Assembly: GCA_030154385.1 (NCBI GenBank)
Contig: JASKJZ010000020.1
Location: forward strand, 1-15,287
Direction: 5' to 3'
DNA length: 15,287 nt
DNA from: Clostridiales bacterium
GTDB taxonomy: Bacteria > Bacillota_A > Clostridia > Lachnospirales > Lachnospiraceae
This document shows, one piece after another, positions 1-7,423 of the stretch. The stretch's first letter is position 1; every line of letters starts with the position of its first letter. Position numbers and translations under genes: made by a program. The notes beneath the pieces were generated by a model that was given only the letters and a program-made list of their open reading frames with translations, had not been told where the DNA came from and ran no database searches.

Positions 1-196
1 CCGTTGGATCATATAGGCGAATCAAAGATCGCCCAATGGTCGATTTTCCACTTCCTGATTCTCCAACAAGTCCATATGTTTCACCTGGGTAAATCACAAA
101 ATCAACACCATTCACTGCTTTTACCGTAAAGGTACGACTTATCCTAAAATGCTGATGTAGTCCCTCAACACGTAATAAAGGTTCTCTATTATCCAT
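1..196 (-). CDS. oppF: Oligopeptide ABC transporter ATP-binding protein OppF/AmiF, N-terminal part (3' end outside window)
   Basis: The first 65 residues of a peptide-transport ATPase, which powers uptake through an Opp/Ami-type importer at the inner face of the membrane. Translation from the ATG at 196 gives [17 protein letters not shown], then a conserved KAVNGVDF segment, and the Walker A motif GESGSGKST near residues 47-55. That layout is typical of OppF. The start is preceded by a strong AGGGGAGG site, and the ATG overlaps the end of the upstream oppD remnant by 8 bases (ATGGATAA), so the two were built to be translated together. The visible part shows no damage. Its upstream partner is truncated, so whether it is still expressed as part of a working importer is unclear; it may now depend on read-through from the sugar transporter operon. 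Confidence 0.9.
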   Translation of the reverse strand, partial: MDNREPLLRVEGLHQHFRISRTFTVKAVNGVDFVIYPGETYGLVGESGSGKSTIGRSLIRLYDPT

Positions 197-995
197 TATA
201 TCTCGCCTCCCCTAGCATTCGATTCACACGATTTTTTAGCTCCGTCGGCATTTCTGTCTTTGGCGCATTTTCATGCAAGAGCCAAGTTGCTGCATAATGA
301 GTATCCGAAATCTGAAACATAGGAGGCTCCAGTCGATTGTCAATTTCTAAGGCATAAATATTACGAGGTGCAAACGCATCTCCCGCCACCTTATTGACAA
401 GATTTGGCGGTGTACCTGGGATGGTATATAGTTTATCATCATTGGTATCAAGATCTGGCATTGCAGACAAAAGCCCCCAGGTATAGGGATGTCTTGGCTC
501 ATAAAAAATTTCGTTTACCAATCCCTTTTCCACAATTTTTCCCGCGTACATAACCGCAACATAATCGGCCACTTTAGCAACCACACCTAAGTCGTGCGTA
601 ATATAAATAACCGAAATATCCAGCTTCTTTTGAATATCCTTAATTAACTCTAGAATTTTCGCCTGAATGGTAACATCTAGTGCTGTCGTTGGTTCATCAC
701 AAATCAGAAGCTCCGGATTGCAGGCAAGTGCAATTGCAATTACAACACGCTGACGCATACCGCCAGACAATTGATGTGGGTAATTTTTCATCCGATTTTT
801 TGCATCGGTAATCCCAACTAACTCTAGCAACTCCACAGCACGCTTATATGCCTCTTTTTTCGGGGTCTTATAATGCCATTTCATGCCTTCCATAATCTGT
901 GCGCCAATTGTCATAACGGGATTTAGTGAGGTCATCGGATCTTGAAAAATCATTGCAATTCGTTTTCCATTAATTTTTTTTCTCATTTCTTTACT
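189..995 (-). pseudogene. oppD: 5'-truncated oligopeptide ABC transporter ATPase OppD/AmiE, lacking Walker A
   Basis: Remnant of a peptide-importer ATPase. The ATG-started frame (986-189) is 265 aa, where OppD proteins are usually about 330-360. It begins in the Q-loop region ([13 protein letters not shown], residues 11-23) and keeps the signature LSGGM (73-77), Walker B with D97/E98, the H-loop His131 and the C-terminal OppD extension. The first ~90 residues, including the Walker A P-loop, are absent. Family-like residues S-K-E continue just upstream of the ATG to base 995 and then hit TAA at 996-998. No convincing ribosome site precedes the ATG. The C-terminal segment has FAPRN and TWLL where many OppD proteins carry cysteines, as in the Streptococcus/Lactococcus AmiE/OppD branch (from memory). 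Without a P-loop it should not hydrolyse ATP alone. It may be a deletion scar or an assembly join. Confidence 0.85.
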
Positions 996-1028
996 TTAAT
1001 CAATTGAATACTAATATCTAATAAAGTA

Positions 1029-2048
1029 TCAACCCTTACTGTGCTTTCTCTTTGAAAGAATACTTTGTAAAATTATGAAGAATGCAAGTAGTGCTGCTAT
1101 CGTAATTTTTGTCCACCAAGAAGATAGTGTCCCCTGAAAGGTGATAAAAGTTTCAATCGTACCCTTAATTAATACACCAAACAAGCTACCAAATACATTT
1201 CCAACTCCACCTGTTAGTAAGGGTCCTCCAATTACTGCGGATGCAATTGCCTCCATCTCAAATCCCTTCGCCTGTTCCACAAAGCCTGCACAGGTATTGA
1301 GGCAGAATAAAAAACCTGCAAAAGCACCTAGAAAACCATTGACAATATATACCTTTAGCTTGGTTCGTCTAACATTTAAGCCCATAAGTAAAGCAGATTG
1401 TTCATTCCCTCCAACTGCATAAACGGAACGTCCAAATTTGGTAAACTTTAAAATTACATAAAATAATACCAGTACCAGAAGTGCTAATATAACACTTGGA
1501 TATACATAAGGGTAAATCATAATACCCTTTCGATTAATGGTTCCACCAAATGGAAGGTAAAGCTTTGCATTTGCCCAAGCAAGAAAGGTTTCATTTTTTA
1601 TACTGATCATTTCAGTACTAATAATCGCCGTCATACCTCTCGCAAAGAACAAGCCCGCCAATGTTACAATAAAGGGCTGAATTTTTAAATACGCTACTAA
1701 AAACCCTTGCACAAGACCAAATACGATGCCTACCAACAATACAATGATAAGCGCTACATATGCATTCATCCCCTTGATTTCCATCATCCATGCCAATAAC
1801 ATACAGGTCATGGCAATTACGGAACCAACGGAAATGTCAATACCTCCCGTAATTAAAACCATAGTCATGCCCGTAGCCGCAACAATTAAACCTGCATTAT
1901 TGATAAAAAGATTTAAAAATACTTGTAGCTTTCCAAAGTTTTTGTCTGCAAAAACTACCATTCCGATTGCGTACATAATGACAAATAAAACAATTGTAAT
2001 CATAAGCAAAAAGGTATTGCTGTCAAAATTTCTCTTCTTGAGTTTCAT
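1029..2048 (-). CDS. yjfF: Sugar ABC transporter permease, YjfF family
   Basis: Membrane permease of a CUT2 (ribose/galactofuranose-type) importer, 339 aa, close to the usual length. The first membrane segment is near residues 14-34, and many hydrophobic helices follow. Conserved blocks match E. coli YjfF as I recall it: GMTMVLITGGIDISVGSV, KIQPFIVTLAG with a following F-ARGM, the AVGGN block, AIASAVIGG, and GTLSSWWTKI near the C-terminus. GTLSSWWTKI is a distinctive YjfF feature. It pairs with YtfT to form the channel, which the YtfR ATPase drives. The ATG lies one base after the ytfT stop and is preceded by an AAGGTGG site, so it is tightly coupled. No terminator follows it: only 33 bases separate its stop from the first OppD-like codon. 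Substrate by homology is galactofuranose, possibly another furanose such as arabinofuranose. Confidence 0.93.
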   Translation of the reverse strand: MKLKKRNFDSNTFLLMITIVLFVIMYAIGMVVFADKNFGKLQVFLNLFINNAGLIVAATGMTMVLITGGIDISVGSVIAMTCMLLAWMMEIKGMNAYVALIIVLLVGIVFGLVQGFLVAYLKIQPFIVTLAGLFFARGMTAIISTEMISIKNETFLAWANAKLYLPFGGTINRKGIMIYPYVYPSVILALLVLVLFYVILKFTKFGRSVYAVGGNEQSALLMGLNVRRTKLKVYIVNGFLGAFAGFLFCLNTCAGFVEQAKGFEMEAIASAVIGGPLLTGGVGNVFGSLFGVLIKGTIETFITFQGTLSSWWTKITIAALLAFFIILQSILSKRKHSKG

Positions 2049-2049
2049 A

Positions 2050-3105
2050 TTATGCCACCTTCTTTCCTTCCTGTCCGCTTACAAGACGAAGCTTTGCTGC
2101 TCGTATCATACGTTTTAATTCTGGAGATTGCAAGGATACGATAATAACAACTACAATTGCTTTGTAAACAGGAAGCTGGTCGGCCGAAACCTTCATCGCA
2201 TACAAAGTTGTGGTTAGCGCCTGAATGGTAATTGCACCAATCACACTTCCAATCAGGGAAAATTTTCCCCCTCCTAGACTATTACCACCAAGTGCTACCG
2301 CCAAAATTGCATCCAATTCCATATTAAGTCCTGCATTGTTCGCATCAATGGAGTAGACCCTAGAAGTAATAATCATACCTGCAATACCGGCACACAGTCC
2401 ACAGAAGGTATAAGTAAGGAACTGAATCATGACCGAATTCAAACCAACTAGCCTTGCCGCCTTTGCATTGATTCCAACCGTTTGTATGTACAAGCCTAGT
2501 GCGGTTTTCTTTAGAATAACCAGCGTAATCACTACCACTAAAATTGCAACAAAAACAGGCGTCGGAAATGGCACATGTTCAATAAATCCTCCTAATTGCT
2601 TATAATGATCCACGCGAAGATATAAAATATTACCACCCGTAATCAGCTGTGCGATACCTCTTCCTGCGGTAAACAATATGAGGGTTGCAACCATTGGCTG
2701 AATCTTCATCTTTGCTACTAAAAAGCCATTCCAAGCGCCACAAAGTGTTCCAACCAATAGCGCAACTAAAAATCCCAAAAAATAGGGTGCATGGTATACA
2801 TCGGTACTTGTTTCACCGCCGCCAAGAATAAAGATAGCTGCTGCACCTGCCACAGCACTAACGGCACCTACGGAGATGTCCGTTCCTCCAGAAGCGGCAA
2901 CAACCAGCGTCATACCAACCGCTAATATGACCAATTCACACGAACGATTGATTACGTCAATAATATATCCATAAAAAACTCCATTTTGTATCGATATTGC
3001 AAAAAAGTTTGGTGTTTTAATCACATTTACTAGTAATACCAGCGCCAGACAAATCAACGGAAGAAATAAACGGTATCCTACAACTTTTTTTAGCTTCTCA
3101 TTCAT
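2050..3105 (-). CDS. ytfT: Sugar ABC transporter permease, YtfT family
   Basis: Second membrane permease of the CUT2 importer, 351 aa from the ATG chosen here. It carries family blocks shared with E. coli YtfT: a VNVIKTPNFF stretch after the first helix, the YGYIIDVINR segment, GMTLVVAASGGTDISVGAV, KIQPMVATLIL, the AKAARLVGL loop, and LAVALGGNSLGGGKFSL. YtfT and YjfF together form the sugar channel. An upstream in-frame GTG at 3114 would add three residues, but it sits inside the ribosome-binding site. The ATG at 3105 has AGGAGG eight bases before it and is the better start. It overlaps the ytfR stop by 8 bases (ATGAATGA), typical of translational coupling. One extra residue in GGTDIS relative to the usual GGIDLS is a family-typical variation and does not look disruptive. 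Confidence 0.92.
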   Translation of the reverse strand: MNEKLKKVVGYRLFLPLICLALVLLVNVIKTPNFFAISIQNGVFYGYIIDVINRSCELVILAVGMTLVVAASGGTDISVGAVSAVAGAAAIFILGGGETSTDVYHAPYFLGFLVALLVGTLCGAWNGFLVAKMKIQPMVATLILFTAGRGIAQLITGGNILYLRVDHYKQLGGFIEHVPFPTPVFVAILVVVITLVILKKTALGLYIQTVGINAKAARLVGLNSVMIQFLTYTFCGLCAGIAGMIITSRVYSIDANNAGLNMELDAILAVALGGNSLGGGKFSLIGSVIGAITIQALTTTLYAMKVSADQLPVYKAIVVVIIVSLQSPELKRMIRAAKLRLVSGQEGKKVA

Positions 3106-4621
3106 TTGCTTCACCTCCTGCGATTGCTTTCATGATACTGTCTTGATTTAATTCTGCCTCTCCAAGCTCTCCAACCTTGCTGCCATCACGAAGAACTGCC
3201 ATTTTACTGCACGTACGAATCATTTCTTCGATTTCGGAAGAAATAAACATTACCGCCATTCCTTCCTTTGCTAATTTTACGACAAGCTTTTGAATTTCTG
3301 TTTTGGTACCAACATCAATTCCTCTCGTTGGTTCATCCAAGATTAAAAAATCTGGATTGGTCAACAACCATCTTCCCAAAATTACCTTCTGTTGATTTCC
3401 ACCGCTTAACTGTTTAATCGGAACTTCTCTGTCTGCTGTCTTTATTTGCAGCAGGTCAATATATTTATCGGTAAACTCCTCTTGCTCTTTCTTGCCCAGA
3501 AGACGAAATATCCCTCTTTTTGCCTGAAGTGCTATGATAATGTTTTCACGAACCGAAAGGTCTGCAATAATTCCTTCTTCCTTTCGATTTTCTGGAAGAT
3601 AACCCATACCTGCTTTCATGGCATCAATTGGCGCATTAATCAAAAGCCTTTGTCCCTTCACAAAGAGCTCGCCGTGATCTGCCTTGTCAGCACCATAGAT
3701 TGCCCTTGCAAGCTCTGAACGACCGGATCCTAAAAGCCCAGTAAGTCCTATCACTTCTCCTTCACGAATGGTGAGATCAAATGGCTTAATTGTTCCTGTT
3801 GCACCAAGTGCCTTTGCATCAATCACCATACTTCCATGCTTTTTGTTGCTCTCACCTGCATCTTTTTTTATGGAAGCCAGATCATCAAAATCTTTTCCCA
3901 TCATCTTTGCCACAAGCTGAACCCTTGGCAAATTCTCCACTTCGTACTCCCCTACCAGCGTTCCATTTCTTAGTACGGTAATACGGTCGCAAACTTCATA
4001 AACCTGCTCTAAAAAATGTGTTACAAAGATAATACCAATTCCTTGATTTCTTAAATTTCTCATTAAAACAAATAGTTTTTCAACCTCACTGTCATCAAGA
4101 GAAGAGGTTGGCTCATCCAGAATAAGAACCTTAGCAGACATATCCACTGCTCTGGCAATTGCAATCATTTGCTGCAACGCAATGGAATAATTTTCCAATG
4201 CAATGGTAACGTCAATATTTATATTTAATCCCTCCAAAATTTCTCTGGATTTTTTATTCATCGTTTTCCAGTCGATCATACCAAGCTTTTTTGGCTCTCT
4301 TCCTATAAAAAGATTCTCCGCCACACTTAAGTTTGGACATAGATTTACCTCTTGATAAACCGTACTGATTCCTTTTTCTTGTGCCTCTTGTGGAGATCGG
4401 TTCACGATGACATGATTACATCCGTCGATTCGGATTTCACCCGTTTCAAATTCCTCAACTCCGGTCAAAACCTTTATTAAAGTGGACTTTCCAGCCCCGT
4501 TCTCTCCCATAAGGGCATGGATCTCACCTTTACGTAACGTAAAATCGACATCCGATAAAGCAACGACTCCCGGAAAGTTTTTATTTATGTGGCACATTGT
4601 AAGAACTACTGATTTTTCCAT
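3098..4621 (-). CDS. ytfR: Sugar ABC transporter ATP-binding protein with two cassettes, YtfR family
   Basis: Cytoplasmic ATPase of the CUT2 importer, 507 aa, the normal length for fused double-cassette sugar ATPases (RbsA, MglA, YtfR). Cassette 1 has Walker A GENGAGKST at 39-47 and Walker B ending in D169/E170. Its signature region reads YSIALQQM rather than LSGGQ, as is usual in this subfamily. Cassette 2 has the degenerate Walker A GLLGSGRSE at 295-303, a canonical LSGGNQQ at 405-411, and Walker B with D429/E430. This asymmetry of active sites is normal for CUT2 ATPases. The ATG at 4621 is preceded by AGGTGGAG. It stands after a terminator-like hairpin that follows ytfQ, so it is probably expressed below the level of the binding protein. 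Confidence 0.94.
   Translation of the reverse strand: MEKSVVLTMCHINKNFPGVVALSDVDFTLRKGEIHALMGENGAGKSTLIKVLTGVEEFETGEIRIDGCNHVIVNRSPQEAQEKGISTVYQEVNLCPNLSVAENLFIGREPKKLGMIDWKTMNKKSREILEGLNINIDVTIALENYSIALQQMIAIARAVDMSAKVLILDEPTSSLDDSEVEKLFVLMRNLRNQGIGIIFVTHFLEQVYEVCDRITVLRNGTLVGEYEVENLPRVQLVAKMMGKDFDDLASIKKDAGESNKKHGSMVIDAKALGATGTIKPFDLTIREGEVIGLTGLLGSGRSELARAIYGADKADHGELFVKGQRLLINAPIDAMKAGMGYLPENRKEEGIIADLSVRENIIIALQAKRGIFRLLGKKEQEEFTDKYIDLLQIKTADREVPIKQLSGGNQQKVILGRWLLTNPDFLILDEPTRGIDVGTKTEIQKLVVKLAKEGMAVMFISSEIEEMIRTCSKMAVLRDGSKVGELGEAELNQDSIMKAIAGGEANE
3114..3119 (-). promoter_or_regulatory. Ribosome binding site deciding the ytfT start
   Basis: AGGAGG on the minus strand, eight bases before the ATG at 3105 and lying within the last codons of ytfR. 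The GTG at 3114-3112 overlaps the site and so cannot use it, which argues for the ATG start. Confidence 0.8.
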
Positions 4622-4656
4622 TGGGACTCCACCTTTCCTAATTCACAAATTTTCTG

Positions 4657-4708
4657 AAAAAAAATAGGTGTGGAGGAGAATCAAAGTGACTCTCCATCCT
4701 CACACCTA
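4657..4708 (-). terminator. Hairpin with T-run between ytfQ and ytfR (attenuating terminator)
   Basis: The stem TAGGTGTG (4665-4672) pairs with CACACCTA (4701-4708). An inner stem GGAGA (4675-4679) pairs with TCTCC (4691-4695) across an internal bulge. On the minus strand the stem is followed by eight T residues (4664-4657). It lies between the binding-protein gene and the ATPase gene of one operon. It therefore most likely acts as a partial terminator that keeps ytfQ mRNA in excess, an inference from position. Confidence 0.8.
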
Positions 4709-4729
4709 CCTATTAAACTTTCCTACGGA

Positions 4730-5809
4730 TTAATATGCACGAGTAGGTTTGATATCAGCTGCTGTATCTGCTGGGAATACACCTTCATCTACATACTGAA
4801 GTTTGTCTACTGTCTCACCTGCTTGTAATTTTTGAATGATTTCTGCTACACGAGGACCATGTAGTGGATTACATTCTACGGATACATTCATTTTGCCAGC
4901 GATCATTGCATCAAATGCTGCTGCAACTGCATCAAAGGATACAATAATGATATCTCCGTCTGGACCACAGGTTTTACCTGCTGCTTCAATCGCATCAATA
5001 GCACCAAATGCCATGTTATCGTTTTCTGCTATTACAACATCAATGTCATCATAAGATTTAAGGAAAGATTCCATAACTTCCTGACCTTTAGACTGTGTAA
5101 ATTCACCTGTCTGACGTTCTAACATCTTCCAGTTTGCATGATCTTTCATTTTTTCTTCTACTCCATCGGTACGTCCAATCTGTGCAGAAGAACCAATGGT
5201 TCCTTGTAAGGTTACGATGTTGATTTCTTCGTCAGAACGTCCTTGCTTATCTAAATAATCTGCTAACCAAGCCACAGCATCATATCCTTCTTGTAAGAAG
5301 TTCGAACCTACCCAACATTCATATAGGCTGTCATCGGAAACATCAATCATACGGTCTACGATAATAACAGGAATTCCTGCTTCTTTTGCTTCTTGTAATA
5401 CGGTATCCCATCCAGTTTCTGTAACTGGTGCAATTACGATGTAATCAACATCCTGCTGAATAAAGTTACGAACTGCTTTAATCTGATTTTCTTGTTTTTG
5501 CTGCGCATCATCAAAAATTAATTCGTATCCATTTTCTTCGGTAAAGGTGGATTTCATAGATTCGGTATTTGCAGTACGCCAATCAGACTCTGCTCCTACT
5601 TGTGAAAATCCAACTACAATCTTGTCAGCTGCGGTATCCGCTGGTGCTGCTTCTTCTGTTTTTGTATCCGCTGGTGCTGCTTCTTCTGTTTTTGTTGCAT
5701 CATTAGATGTTGTAGTAGTATCTGTCTTACTACCTCCTCCACATGCTACTAGAGATACGGTCATTGCTACGGTCAGCATAAGCGCTGCCACTTTTTTCAT
5801 GTTTCTCAT
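4730..5809 (-). CDS. ytfQ: Sugar-binding lipoprotein of the CUT2 importer, YtfQ family
   Basis: Extracellular sugar-binding protein, 359 aa, that delivers substrate to YtfT/YjfF. The signal peptide has the lipobox LVAC with Cys23 as the expected lipid anchor. A Thr/Glu/Ala-rich linker to about residue 62 contains a 10-residue duplication. The periplasmic-binding-protein-1 fold starts with IVVGFSQVGAESDWR and continues with a QQKQENQIKAVR block, an IAPV-ETGW block, VIIVDRMIDV and SKGQEVMESFLKS. These blocks closely parallel E. coli YtfQ, the galactofuranose-binding protein, including the SQVG-ES-WR segment and the DR-IDV segment near the sugar site. E. coli YtfQ is about 318 aa; the extra length is the lipoprotein linker. 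The ATG at 5809 is chosen over 5824 because GGAGGAGGG lies between the two. The sugar is inferred by homology, not proven. Confidence 0.93.
   Translation of the reverse strand: MRNMKKVAALMLTVAMTVSLVACGGGSKTDTTTTSNDATKTEEAAPADTKTEEAAPADTAADKIVVGFSQVGAESDWRTANTESMKSTFTEENGYELIFDDAQQKQENQIKAVRNFIQQDVDYIVIAPVTETGWDTVLQEAKEAGIPVIIVDRMIDVSDDSLYECWVGSNFLQEGYDAVAWLADYLDKQGRSDEEINIVTLQGTIGSSAQIGRTDGVEEKMKDHANWKMLERQTGEFTQSKGQEVMESFLKSYDDIDVVIAENDNMAFGAIDAIEAAGKTCGPDGDIIIVSFDAVAAAFDAMIAGKMNVSVECNPLHGPRVAEIIQKLQAGETVDKLQYVDEGVFPADTAADIKPTRAY
5635..5694 (-). repeat. Perfect 30-bp tandem duplication in the ytfQ linker
   Basis: Two identical 30-base units, 5635-5664 and 5665-5694, encode a doubled ten-residue piece (EEAAPADTKT, then EEAAPADTAA) just after the lipid anchor. 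It is in frame and lengthens only the flexible tether. Perfect identity suggests a recent duplication. Confidence 0.95.
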
Positions 5810-5813
5810 AAAG

Positions 5814-5822
5814 CCCTCCTCC
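5814..5822 (-). promoter_or_regulatory. Ribosome binding site deciding the ytfQ start
   Basis: GGAGGAGGG on the minus strand, four to five bases before the ATG at 5809. The other in-frame ATG at 5824 begins inside this site and has no site of its own, so 5809 is the likely start. That start also gives a normal-length signal peptide. Confidence 0.8.
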
Positions 5823-5865
5823 ATTTTCTGGCGTTATTTAATATTTTTTACAATATTCATTCTAT

Positions 5866-5911
5866 GAAAAAAGGAGCCAAAAAACAATCCACATTCTTTG
5901 GTTCCTTTTTC
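5866..5911 (-). terminator. Terminator-like hairpin after the histidine kinase gene
   Basis: GGAGCCAAA (5873-5881) faces TTTGGTTCC (5897-5905), with A/T runs on both outer sides, seven bases after the kinase stop codon. On the minus strand the stem has one A-C mismatch and is followed by six T residues; on the plus strand the mismatch becomes a G-U pair. It may end the two-component transcript or work in both directions. The ytfQ promoter probably lies at or just after it, but I could not pick a convincing one: TTGTTT-N17-TAGAAT overlapping the hairpin is the best weak candidate. Confidence 0.55.
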
Positions 5912-5917
5912 ATTTTC

Positions 5918-7420
5918 TTATTCCTTTGCATCAAAAGGTTCATTTTTTTTATCCATAAGTTCGAATTTTTTAGGTGCTTCTTTTTCGTATGGCAATCGAA
6001 TGGTTATTTTCGTTCCTTCCTTATATTTGCTCTCAATAAAAAGACCATAAGCCTCGCCAAAGCGAAGAACAATCCGTTCATTTACATTATACAATCCATA
6101 AACATCGCTTTCTTTAATATTTCGTTTTTGAATCTTTTCATTGACGTAGTCTAAACGTTCTGGTGTCATACCAATTCCATTATCCTCCACTACAACTTCA
6201 AACGAATCTTCAAGCTCAATCGTGGACACTTTGATTGTTCCAAGTTCCCTTTTATTCTTTATTCCGTGATATAGTGCATTTTCTATCAACGGCTGCAGTG
6301 TAATCTTTGGAATTAAGTACTCATCCAAATGCTTCGGAATCAAAATTTCAAATACAAGGATATCTTGATATCGAACCTGCTGAATTTCTAAATAGCTCTT
6401 CACATGTGTCACCTCATCATGAAGGGTGATGATATCATTTCCCTGACTAAGCGAGGTACGGAAAAATTCAGAAAGCGATCCTACCATTTTAACGACCTCT
6501 TTTTGATTTCCTCCCTCTGCAAGCCATACGATCGTATCTAACGTATTGTACAAAAAATGAGGATTAATCTGCATCTGCAACAACTTAAGCTCTGCCTCTC
6601 TTAAATGCTTTTGTTCCATTTTAACGGTCTCAATTAATTCCTTTAACCGCCAAATCATAATATCAAGGGATTCCCCCAGTTTTTTCATTTCGATTCCATT
6701 TTTTATATTGGTTCGAATTTCAAGATTTCCGTTTGATACTTCTTCCGTGACGCTGCATAACCGACGAATGGGCTTAGTGATAGATTTTGGAATAATCACC
6801 GATAGTATAAGTGTTAGGCATATCGTCATTGCCAAAAACAAAAAGCTGATTTCCATCAGATTGTGATAGGACTGTTCCATTTCAATACGAAGACTATCGA
6901 TTTCTTTTGTTTGATAATATATAAATTCCAGGATTGACTCCTGAATTAAAGAGGTCACCCCTTTAATATCAATATCCCAAACCTCAATATTCTCATCATA
7001 CCTTCCTCCCAGATAGATATTGGTTTTAATCTGCCTCGTGTATTTTTCAAGATTGATTAGATATTTTTCAATTCGCTCCAGACGAATCTGATTTTTTCTT
7101 GCATTTGTCATATCACGAAGTTCACCTACAATTCGTCTTGCTTCCAAAATATCTGAAACCGGATCCGCTTCGTCATAGTCTCTATTTCCTACAATAATTA
7201 AGTATATTTTATAATCAAAGTCTTTTTTAAAATCAATACTGAATTCACTAGCAGAAGATGCACTCTTTACAATGTTATCATATTGACGATTGTAATTTTG
7301 TATATTCCAAAATAAGAGAGACACGAACAAGAATACCGGAACAATAATGACTAAATAGGAATATCGCATTTTAGCTACAAGGCTTAAATTCAGATATTTT
7401 TCCATTATTTGCTTTCGCAT
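5918..7420 (-). CDS. YesM-like membrane sensor histidine kinase
   Basis: Membrane sensor kinase, 500 aa, of the LytS/YesM class that controls sugar uptake genes in Firmicutes. Membrane segments are at about 21-38 and 191-210 and bracket an extracellular sensor region of about 150 residues. A HAMP linker follows at about 211-263 (PKSITKPIRRL, then EVSNGNLEIRT). The His_kinase block has NPHFLYN with the phospho-accepting His288, then the N-box PLIENALYHGI (Asn381) and the ATP-lid glycines EDNGIGM (412-418). All catalytic motifs are intact. The ATG at 7420 follows the regulator stop by three bases, with GAGAGGAG as ribosome site. The adjacent ytfQ gene suggests that the sensor reads a sugar or the loaded binding protein, an inference from context. 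The pairing partner is the upstream YesN-like regulator. Confidence 0.93.
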   Translation of the reverse strand: MRKQIMEKYLNLSLVAKMRYSYLVIIVPVFLFVSLLFWNIQNYNRQYDNIVKSASSASEFSIDFKKDFDYKIYLIIVGNRDYDEADPVSDILEARRIVGELRDMTNARKNQIRLERIEKYLINLEKYTRQIKTNIYLGGRYDENIEVWDIDIKGVTSLIQESILEFIYYQTKEIDSLRIEMEQSYHNLMEISFLFLAMTICLTLILSVIIPKSITKPIRRLCSVTEEVSNGNLEIRTNIKNGIEMKKLGESLDIMIWRLKELIETVKMEQKHLREAELKLLQMQINPHFLYNTLDTIVWLAEGGNQKEVVKMVGSLSEFFRTSLSQGNDIITLHDEVTHVKSYLEIQQVRYQDILVFEILIPKHLDEYLIPKITLQPLIENALYHGIKNKRELGTIKVSTIELEDSFEVVVEDNGIGMTPERLDYVNEKIQKRNIKESDVYGLYNVNERIVLRFGEAYGLFIESKYKEGTKITIRLPYEKEAPKKFELMDKKNEPFDAKE

Positions 7421-7423
7421 ATT

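Noticed and set aside
1141..2118. Plus-strand frames opposite yjfF and ytfT
   Set aside because: They are antisense shadows of strong membrane-protein genes, with no ribosome site and no recognisable domain.
3106..3114. GTG start for ytfT at 3114
   Set aside because: The GTG overlaps the AGGAGG site that serves the ATG at 3105.
5810..5824. ATG at 5824 as the ytfQ start
   Set aside because: It is part of the ribosome-site region and would add five residues before a normal lipoprotein signal peptide.
5864..6154. Plus-strand 96-residue Phe/Lys-rich frame opposite the kinase end
   Set aside because: It begins in the terminator-like hairpin and mirrors the kinase coding strand; the composition is that of AT-rich antisense.
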